NCBI GenBank assembly: GCA_902496335.1
Contig: CABVAO010000080.1
Coordinates: forward strand, 1 to 5,102
Origin: an uncultured Collinsella sp.
Lineage (GTDB): Bacteria > Actinomycetota > Coriobacteriia > Coriobacteriales > Coriobacteriaceae
Length of the DNA stretch: 5,102 nt
Direction of reading: 5' to 3'
The position numbers and the translations under genes were made by a program. This document shows, in pieces, positions 1 through 4,279 of this stretch. The notes under the pieces are model-generated. The model did not search any database, was not told the origin of the DNA, and saw only the letters and a program-made list of their open reading frames with translations. The number at the start of each line of letters is the position of its first letter. The stretch's first letter is position 1.

Positions 1-441
1 GTCGCGCACACCCTGCAGCTGCAGGCGCTCGCGCTGAATCGCATCGGCCGTAGTCTCCCCCGGCTTGGCAATGGGATGGCGGCGGCGGTTTTCGCTATAA
101 CGACGGATCAGCACCTCGTCAGAGGCCTCGAGAAACACGATGTCACAGCTCATCTCGCGCTCCTCGAGTGCGGCAACGGCATCGAGCAGCTCATCGAACA
201 AGCCCTGGCTGCGCAGGTCACAGGTGACGGCGAGATGCCTGCCCACGCCCGTATTGATGCCGACGAGCTCGGCAAGCTGGGCGATGAGACGCGGAGGCAG
301 GTTATCGATGCAAAAATAGCCCATGTCCTCGAACACGTGCATGGCCTGTGTGCGACCCGATCCGGACATTCCGGTGATGATGACGATATCGGGGATGCGC
401 TCCGAGCGCTCCGCCGCATCCATGGCATCTCCCTTTTGCAT
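1..441 (-). CDS. rapZ: RapZ-family P-loop nucleotide-binding protein (RNase adapter), N-terminal half, runs off left edge
   Basis: The visible 147 residues are the N-terminal part of a protein that is usually about 285-300 residues long; the C-terminal domain lies beyond base 1. A Walker A loop GMSGSGRT sits at residues 24-31, with Arg where most P-loops have Lys, a substitution I recall from actinobacterial members. It is followed by a FEDMGYFCIDNLPP segment (37-50) and a family motif FLEASDEVLIRRYSENRRRHP-like block at about 103-123. Both blocks closely resemble E. coli RapZ (EDMGFYCVDNLP and LIRRYSDTRRLHP). In E. coli RapZ senses glucosamine-6-phosphate and directs RNase E to the GlmZ small RNA. 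In Gram-positive bacteria the homologue (YvcJ) binds and hydrolyses nucleotides and usually sits beside yvcK and whiA, which would be downstream here, outside the window. The chosen ATG at 441 has GGGAGG six bases upstream. A second in-frame ATG at 423, six codons later, also has a good AAGGGAG, so the exact start is open. The gene is probably a separate unit from the nan genes because a terminator-like hairpin lies just before it. Confidence 0.93.
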   Translation of the reverse strand, partial: MQKGDAMDAAERSERIPDIVIITGMSGSGRTQAMHVFEDMGYFCIDNLPPRLIAQLAELVGINTGVGRHLAVTCDLRSQGLFDELLDAVAALEEREMSCDIVFLEASDEVLIRRYSENRRRHPIAKPGETTADAIQRERLQLQGVRD

Positions 442-447
442 GTGTTG

Positions 448-453
448 CCTCCC
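448..453 (-). promoter_or_regulatory. Ribosome binding site for the upstream rapZ start
   Basis: GGGAGG on the minus strand lies six bases before the ATG at 441. A second site, AAGGGAG at 429-435, lies five bases before the in-frame ATG at 423. Either could set the start; I prefer the upstream one because it gives the longer product and has ideal spacing. Confidence 0.6.
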
Positions 454-461
454 GAAAACAA

Positions 462-491
462 GCGCGGGACCCAGCAACCCGGATCCCGCGC
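462..491 (-). terminator. Likely rho-independent terminator after nanE
   Basis: The arms GCGCGGGA (462-469) and TCCCGCGC (484-491) pair perfectly over 8 bp. After one mismatch the stem can extend by two more G-C pairs, leaving a short loop. In minus-strand reading the stem is followed by TTGTTTTC, a modest U-tract, so it suits termination of the nan transcript. The hairpin ends only eight bases before the rapZ ribosome binding site. If any rapZ transcript starts upstream of it, it would act as a leader attenuator instead. Confidence 0.6.
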
Positions 492-542
492 GGTCAATTG
501 CCTATATTGAGTATACCGCCCCGAGCGGATACGAGGCCTGTC

Positions 543-1229
543 TTACGCCTCAAGCGCAGCCTTGAACCAACTCGTAATACTCGTGGGGTGCGTGATGGCG
601 GTGCCGACGACAACGGCCCAGGCGCCAGCATCGATCGCAGCGCGAGCCTCCTCGGGCGTATGCACGCGACCCTCGCAAATGATGGGAAGGCCGGGGAATT
701 CCTCGGTCGCCTGACGCAGGAGCGGCAGATCGGGGCCATCGGCCATGGTGCAGTCGATGGCGGCAACACCATGAGACAGCGTGGTGGACACCAGGTCGAA
801 GCCCATGTCGACAGCACGACGAATATCCTCGATGGTGGCACAGTCGGCCATCAGGAGCACGCCCTCCTCGTGCAGCGGACGGAAAGTATCTTCGACGGTC
901 TTGCCATCGGGACGCGGACGATCGGTGGCGTCGATCGCCACGATATCGGCACCCGCAGCAACGCAGGCGCGAGCGTGGCGCAGCGTCGGCGTGATGTAAA
1001 CGCCCTCGTGCCCATCTTTCCACAGGCCGATGACGGGAACCTCACAGCGACCCTTAATGGCGGCAATGTCGGCAAGACCCTGGCAGCGAATGGCGGCGGC
1101 GCCGCCGAGCTCGCAAGCGCGAGACATTTGAGCCATGGTCTCGGGCGTACGAAGCGGCTCGCCCATATACGCCTGAACGCTCACGACGAGTTTACCCTTC
1201 AGGGACTGGATCAAAGGATCGACGGTCAT
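543..1229 (-). CDS. nanE: N-acetylmannosamine-6-phosphate 2-epimerase
   Basis: This cytoplasmic TIM-barrel enzyme converts ManNAc-6-P to GlcNAc-6-P, the last nan-specific step before the Nag pathway (NagA, NagB). The 228-residue length is normal for the family. Family blocks appear in order: LVVSVQAYMGEPL (14-26), GGAAAIRCQG (42-51), PVIGLWK (65-71), YITPT (78-82), AIDATDRPRPDG (98-109), MADCAT (127-132), GFDLVSTTLSG-like GFDLVSTTLSHG (143-154), ICEGR (184-188) and AVVVGTAITHP (205-215). Lys71 and Glu186 align with the catalytic Lys66 and Glu180 described for Clostridium perfringens NanE. Asp100 and Asp129 sit in the conserved DAT and MAD motifs. The ATG at 1229 is preceded by GAAAGG about ten bases upstream, a weaker site than those of the other nan genes. 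The gene follows nanK after 70 bases that contain a strong stem-loop, and it ends in TAA at 543. It is the last gene of the putative operon. Confidence 0.95.
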   Translation of the reverse strand: MTVDPLIQSLKGKLVVSVQAYMGEPLRTPETMAQMSRACELGGAAAIRCQGLADIAAIKGRCEVPVIGLWKDGHEGVYITPTLRHARACVAAGADIVAIDATDRPRPDGKTVEDTFRPLHEEGVLLMADCATIEDIRRAVDMGFDLVSTTLSHGVAAIDCTMADGPDLPLLRQATEEFPGLPIICEGRVHTPEEARAAIDAGAWAVVVGTAITHPTSITSWFKAALEA

Positions 1230-1252
1230 AAGGCTGTAACCTTTCTCAGAAC

Positions 1253-1283
1253 AGCCTCCCGAGGCGTGTTGTCTCGGGAGGCT
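1253..1283 (-). other. Strong stem-loop in the nanK-nanE gap
   Basis: The arms AGCCTCCCGAG (1253-1263) and CTCGGGAGGCT (1273-1283) pair perfectly over 11 bp around a 9-base loop. It lies between the nanK stop (1300) and the nanE ribosome binding site. The sequence after it in minus-strand reading is GTTCTGAG, not a U-run, and nothing T-rich follows on the plus strand either. It therefore looks like an mRNA processing or stability element, or a leaky terminator, rather than a full stop. Confidence 0.7.
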
Positions 1284-1299
1284 CCTACAGAAGATACGT

Positions 1300-2265
1300 T
1301 TACTTCAACGAGGCAAGAAGATGCTCAGCGGCACCGATGAGCGGAGCATCGCCCTCCAGAGAACCGATGAGGATCGGTGTGTCCTGAAGCGGATCGAGCG
1401 CCTGGCTGGCATAGCCCTCGTGCACCGAATCCTTCCACGTCTGCGAACGCCAATCGGGACCTTGGTGAATCACGCCGCCCGAAAGCACGATGACCTCAGG
1501 GTCCAGGATGTTAGCGAGCGAGCCCAAGCTGGCCCCCAGCGCAAAGCCGGCGTCATGGATGACCTCGGTCGCCTTTGCGTCGCCCGCACGGCACAGGTCG
1601 TTCACATCGCGACCGACCGAAGGACGGCTGGGGTCGACGCGGCCAAAACGCTCATCGTACATTCGACCAATGGAAGTGCCCGAAGCAACCGACTCCAGAT
1701 GGCCGGAACGCCCGCAGGCGCAGGGAATACCGGCGGCAGCCGAGCACTCGATGTGGCCCATATGGCCAGCAGCACCATGGAAGCCCTGCATCACGCGGCC
1801 GTTCTCGACATATGCGCCACCGATGCCCGTACCGATGCCAAGACACAAGACGGAGAACTTGCCCTTGCCGACGCCCCAGTGGGCCTCACCCAGAGCATGA
1901 GCCTGCACGTCGCCTACGACGGCAACGGGAAGACCGAGGTCCTCGCGCAGGCGCGGCCCCAACTGAACGCCGGACCAGCCGGGCATGATCTCGTTGGCAT
2001 ACGCGATGGCGCCCGTCTTGGGATCGACAACGCCGGCGGCACCGATACCGACGCCAAGGACCTCGACATCGGGATTCGCCTCGAGAGCAGCCTTGATGGA
2101 CGCCTCGATACGTTGGAAGACGGCCTCGCCGCCCTCTTGGGCCTCGGTGGGAACCTCGGCCTCAAAAACGGGATGGGGCACGCTGCCGTCAGCCGGGTAC
2201 TCCATGATGGCAGTCGCGATCTTAGTTCCGCCGATATCGACAGAGCAGACGTACTTGTTCTCCAT
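1300..2265 (-). CDS. nanK: ROK-family N-acetylmannosamine kinase
   Basis: The enzyme phosphorylates ManNAc with ATP to ManNAc-6-P, using the lyase product and feeding the epimerase encoded next. The 321-residue protein opens with the ATP-binding motif DIGGTK (10-15). It has a second phosphate-binding segment GIGTGIGG (143-150), an inter-domain GVGIGAAGVVD block (71-81) and a C-terminal VIVLSGGV (258-265). The catalytic aspartate is Asp119 in GDVQAHALGE, matching NDAQAAA of E. coli NanK as I recall it. The sugar-binding motif reads GAAGHMGH (164-171), with His168 where ROK glucokinases have Glu. E. coli NanK has GLAGHIGH there, which supports ManNAc over glucose. The zinc motif is His171, Cys182, Cys184, then His189 in place of the usual third Cys (CACGRSGH). 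The start is firm: ATG at 2265 with AAGGAG six bases upstream. It lies 173 bases after the lyase gene, with a large hairpin in between. Confidence 0.92.
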   Translation of the reverse strand: MENKYVCSVDIGGTKIATAIMEYPADGSVPHPVFEAEVPTEAQEGGEAVFQRIEASIKAALEANPDVEVLGVGIGAAGVVDPKTGAIAYANEIMPGWSGVQLGPRLREDLGLPVAVVGDVQAHALGEAHWGVGKGKFSVLCLGIGTGIGGAYVENGRVMQGFHGAAGHMGHIECSAAAGIPCACGRSGHLESVASGTSIGRMYDERFGRVDPSRPSVGRDVNDLCRAGDAKATEVIHDAGFALGASLGSLANILDPEVIVLSGGVIHQGPDWRSQTWKDSVHEGYASQALDPLQDTPILIGSLEGDAPLIGAAEHLLASLK

Positions 2266-2271
2266 GTCGCT

Positions 2272-2277
2272 CTCCTT
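2272..2277 (-). promoter_or_regulatory. Ribosome binding site of nanK, inside a short palindrome
   Basis: AAGGAG on the minus strand lies six bases before the nanK ATG and fixes that start. It sits within TCTCCTAAGGAGA (minus strand, 2271-2283), whose arms are self-complementary around a single central base. The site could in principle fold back on itself as a 5 bp stem with a 3-base loop. Confidence 0.8.
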
Positions 2278-2366
2278 AGGAGATAAAAAACAACTACAGG
2301 AAATGCGCCGTCAGGCTAGCCGTCACAGCGCGGTAAAGGTTTTCCAGATGCCCGAGATCGCCGAGA

Positions 2367-2408
2367 AACCGTGCGGCCATTGACCTAATGGGTCATGGCC
2401 GCACGGTT
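2367..2408 (-). other. Large stem-loop after the lyase gene
   Basis: The left arm 2367-2385 pairs with the right arm 2391-2408 over 18 bp with one bulged base, leaving the 5-base loop TAATG. The outer 13-14 bp are perfect (AACCGTGCGGCCAT with ATGGCCGCACGGTT). It begins 30 bases after the lyase stop. In minus-strand reading it is followed by TCTCGG after a terminal GGTT, so the U-tract is poor. It could be a weak terminator that lowers nanK-nanE expression relative to the lyase, or a 3' stabiliser of the upstream mRNA. Confidence 0.75.
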
Positions 2409-2438
2409 GAACGGCGAGGTCGGGTGCCCGGGGAAGCC

Positions 2439-3359
2439 TTACAGGAGACCGTTGTCCTGGAGGACCTTCTTAATCGCCTCGACGTTCTCGCCGGTCATGG
2501 CCTTCACCGGGCGCGGCATGGTCGGGCTGTCGAAGATGCCCATGAGGTTCATAGCGGTCTTGAAGGCGCCGACGCCACCGGCATAGCCCTGGACGCCCGA
2601 GGTGACATCCCAGATGTGCGAAATCTCATTGAGGCGATCCTGCTCGGCCTTGACGGTAGCCCAGTCACCAGCCTGAGCGGCCTTCCACTGACGCACGTAG
2701 CCCTCGGGCTCAACGTTGGCGAGACCCGGGACGGAACCGTCGGCGCCACCGAGGTAGGCGCCGTCGACAACAACCTCGTGACCGGTGAGGATGCTCATCG
2801 GATGGCCGTTCTTCTCGTTCTCCTGAACGAGGTAGCGGAACGAGATGTCATCACCCGAGGAATCCTTGACGCCGGCCAGAACGCCCTCGGCACCGAGCTT
2901 GGCAAGGAGCTTCCACGGGAGCTTGGTGTGGACACACACGGGGATGTCATAGGCGAAGATGGGCAGGTCGAGTTCCTCATGCAGGATGCGGAAGTGCTCC
3001 TCGACCTCGGTCATGCCCTGCAGGGCATAGAACGGGCAGGTGGCGACAAGCGCATCGGCGCCCAGCTCCTGAGCGACCTTACCGTGCTCGATCATGCGCT
3101 CGGTCTCGGTGTCGATGATGCCGACCAGAACGGGAACGCGGTGGTCGACGATACGGACGGCCTCGGAGATGATCTGACGGCGACGCTCGTCGGTGGAGAA
3201 GACGACCTCGCCCGAGGAGCCCAGGAAGAACAAGCCATCGACGCCGGCATCGATCATGCGGTTGATGCTGCGCTCAAAGGAGGCAACATCGAGCTGGTGG
3301 TCTTCGGTATCGGGAACAACGACGGGAGGGATAACGCCGGTGAATTTCTCAGTTGCCAC
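2439..3359 (-). CDS. nanA: DapA/NanA-superfamily lyase, probable N-acetylneuraminate lyase
   Basis: The protein is a class I (Schiff-base) TIM-barrel aldolase that, from context, should split Neu5Ac into ManNAc and pyruvate. The GTG start at 3359 gives 306 residues, close to the family norm of about 300, and has AAGGAG six bases upstream. The frame is open back to an ATG at 3443, but that would overlap the preceding gene and add 28 residues unlike the family. Superfamily residues are clear: carboxylate-binding GSSGE (47-51), Tyr137 in YDIP and the Schiff-base Lys165 in GVKDSSGD (163-170). Tyr137 and Lys165 have the same numbers as in E. coli NanA. The Arg that marks dihydrodipicolinate synthases after the YNVP motif is absent (YDIPVCVH), so DapA is unlikely. 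Sugar-contact positions are only partly NanA-like: GHE (193-195) where E. coli has YDE, and GSVPGLAN (208-215) where E. coli has GGIGSTYN. The superfamily call is secure; the substrate rests on nanK and nanE next door. Confidence 0.85.
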   Translation of the reverse strand: MATEKFTGVIPPVVVPDTEDHQLDVASFERSINRMIDAGVDGLFFLGSSGEVVFSTDERRRQIISEAVRIVDHRVPVLVGIIDTETERMIEHGKVAQELGADALVATCPFYALQGMTEVEEHFRILHEELDLPIFAYDIPVCVHTKLPWKLLAKLGAEGVLAGVKDSSGDDISFRYLVQENEKNGHPMSILTGHEVVVDGAYLGGADGSVPGLANVEPEGYVRQWKAAQAGDWATVKAEQDRLNEISHIWDVTSGVQGYAGGVGAFKTAMNLMGIFDSPTMPRPVKAMTGENVEAIKKVLQDNGLL

Positions 3360-3365
3360 AAGAAT

Positions 3366-3371
3366 CTCCTT
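3366..3371 (-). promoter_or_regulatory. Ribosome binding site that fixes the GTG start of the lyase gene
   Basis: AAGGAG on the minus strand is followed by six bases and then GTG at 3359. The surrounding CTAAGGAGA is identical to that before nanK. The site decides for the GTG over the upstream ATG at 3443, which lies inside the preceding gene. Confidence 0.85.
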
Positions 3372-3380
3372 AGTTGTCTG

Positions 3381-3403
3381 GTGGGCAGCCCTATGCCGCC
3401 CAC
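3381..3403 (-). other. Short stem-loop between the hydrolase pair and the lyase gene
   Basis: GTGGGC (3381-3386) and GCCCAC (3398-3403) form a 6 bp G-C-rich stem with an 11-base loop. It sits midway in the 68-base gap, about ten bases before the lyase ribosome binding site in transcription order. No U-tract follows. It is weaker than the other two hairpins of the cluster and may be incidental. Confidence 0.45.
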
Positions 3404-3427
3404 TCTTGTTGGCAGTGTCCAGGCCGT

Positions 3428-4279
3428 CTAGGCCAAAGAACACGAGTAGAACGTTTGGTTAAAAAAGTCGACGACTTCATTTTCGAACGCATTGATGCGC
3501 TCGTGAGCGTATTTTGCATAGATGATATGCCTCCGGTCACACTCAAGACCGTTGAATACGGCAAACTGATCCTTGGGATCGCTCACGGTATCCATAAGCG
3601 ATGTGCCCATGAGCACCGATCCGCGCACCCGAGACGACAACGCCTCAAGGCCGCCAGGAAGCGGATTGGCAACCGCCGTGCAGGCGAGGCCCCGCTCGTC
3701 CAGAGCAGAAACCGCCAGCGCGACTCCGCCGCCAAGACCCTCGCCCCATGCAAAGATGCGGTCGGGGTCCATGCCATCAAGATTGCGCGCGACCTTCGCC
3801 AACGCGCAGCCCCAACGGACGCGCCTGACAAATGCGGGCGAAGAAATCCCCCGCTGCAGGTCGTCCGCACCAGCAACATCGTCATCCAGCGCGAGAACGG
3901 CATACCCCATGGCGGCAAATCTCGTCATGTGATGCCAGCCGCGCACAGGCCGATCGATATCGTGGAACATCAGGCACAGCGGCACGCGCTCAGACACTCG
4001 GGCACGACCGACAGGCTCGATCAAACGAGCGTGAATCGCATCGTCACCGAGCTCAAAGGAGACCTCCGAATAACGGGCGCAGGGGTTAACAAAGTCAATC
4101 GCCGTAATGGCCAGGCCTTGAATCTCAAGATTCGAAGCGCATGTCTCTAAATCAGAAACATCTGCTTGGACATCACCGCGCCAGTCCCGATATTCTGCGA
4201 GCCTTGACGAAACCGTTCCAGGAATTCCCACGAGCCCGGGGACAATCAGCTCATTAACATTGCTCTCGCACTTAGACAT
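3428..4279 (-). CDS. CE7-like alpha/beta hydrolase paralog lacking the catalytic serine (predicted pseudoenzyme)
   Basis: This 283-residue protein aligns with the C-terminal part of the neighbouring esterase: LCLMFHDIDRP (101-111) matches LVLQFHGYPGA, RFAAMGYAVLALD (120-132) matches SFAGMGMALIALD, RIFAWGEGLGGG (174-185) matches RVFVNGASQGGG, and DPKDQFAVFNGLECDRRH (234-251) matches PPATQFAVYNNLTCEKRH. The nucleophile position is Gly181 instead of Ser, and the next residue, Gln in the family, is Leu182. The oxyanion HGY is HDI (106-108) and the PGQG/RGQG turn is DVAG. The presumed acid Asp230 and His259 are kept. About 42 residues between nucleophile and acid, probably the cap helices, are missing compared with the neighbour. 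Ordinary esterase activity is therefore unlikely. It may be a regulatory or structural partner of the active enzyme, or a decaying duplicate; the intact 283-codon frame argues against advanced decay. The ATG overlaps the upstream stop by 8 nt, with AGGGAGG eight bases before it, indicating coupling. No signal peptide is visible. Confidence 0.85.
   Translation of the reverse strand: MSKCESNVNELIVPGLVGIPGTVSSRLAEYRDWRGDVQADVSDLETCASNLEIQGLAITAIDFVNPCARYSEVSFELGDDAIHARLIEPVGRARVSERVPLCLMFHDIDRPVRGWHHMTRFAAMGYAVLALDDDVAGADDLQRGISSPAFVRRVRWGCALAKVARNLDGMDPDRIFAWGEGLGGGVALAVSALDERGLACTAVANPLPGGLEALSSRVRGSVLMGTSLMDTVSDPKDQFAVFNGLECDRRHIIYAKYAHERINAFENEVVDFFNQTFYSCSLA

Larger units (their letters stand above)
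442..542. other. nanE-rapZ intergenic region with a second imperfect inverted repeat
   Basis: These 101 bases hold the terminator-like hairpin at 462-491 and an imperfect inverted repeat at 511-532, GTAT(A)CCGC / GCGGATAC, with an 8 bp stem, one bulged base and a 5-base loop. On the minus strand a TATACT that could be a -10 hexamer lies at 510-515 and overlaps the repeat. I see no acceptable -35 at 16-18 bp from it, so I do not call a promoter. The rapZ promoter, if there is one, must be in this interval or further upstream. Confidence 0.4.
2266..2438. other. Noncoding gap between the lyase gene and nanK
   Basis: At 173 bases this is the longest gap in the cluster. It holds the large stem-loop at 2367-2408, two direct copies of GCCGTCA (2307-2313 and 2319-2325, 12 bp apart) around the palindrome GGCTAGCC (2314-2321 region), a T6 run on the minus strand just before the nanK ribosome binding site, and that site itself. 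I find no convincing -35/-10 pair. An internal promoter for nanK-nanE is possible but not supported. Confidence 0.5.

Noticed and set aside
76..510. Plus-strand frame of 144 codons opposite rapZ
   Set aside because: The minus strand encodes unmistakable RapZ motifs over the same bases, and the frame runs through the terminator-like hairpin.
2439..3359. Dihydrodipicolinate synthase (dapA)
   Set aside because: The Arg after the Tyr motif that binds the semialdehyde carboxylate is missing (YDIPVCVH), and the neighbours are nanK and nanE.
498..3431. Long plus-strand open frames, 280, 321 and 347 codons, opposite nanE, nanK and the lyase gene
   Set aside because: They are antisense to genes with clear family motifs, show no recognisable domains, are low in hydrophobic core pattern and lack good ribosome binding sites. 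High GC and biased codons in the real genes leave few TTA, CTA and TCA triplets, which opens the opposite strand.
3360..3443. N-terminal extension of the lyase to the ATG at 3443
   Set aside because: It would overlap the previous gene and adds 28 residues without family similarity, while the GTG at 3359 has an ideal ribosome binding site and gives the normal length.
3374..4150. Plus-strand frame of 258 codons opposite the degenerate hydrolase
   Set aside because: It is rich in Arg, His and Gln, has no family resemblance, and crosses an intergenic gap and the start of the lyase gene. It is an antisense shadow.
3428..4279. Loss of the catalytic serine by a local frameshift or sequencing error
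   Set aside because: The frame reads correctly on both sides of GEGLGG and aligns without a gap to the neighbour there, and several other motifs are altered as well, so a single error does not explain it. A one-base A-to-G change in an AGT codon remains formally possible for the serine alone.
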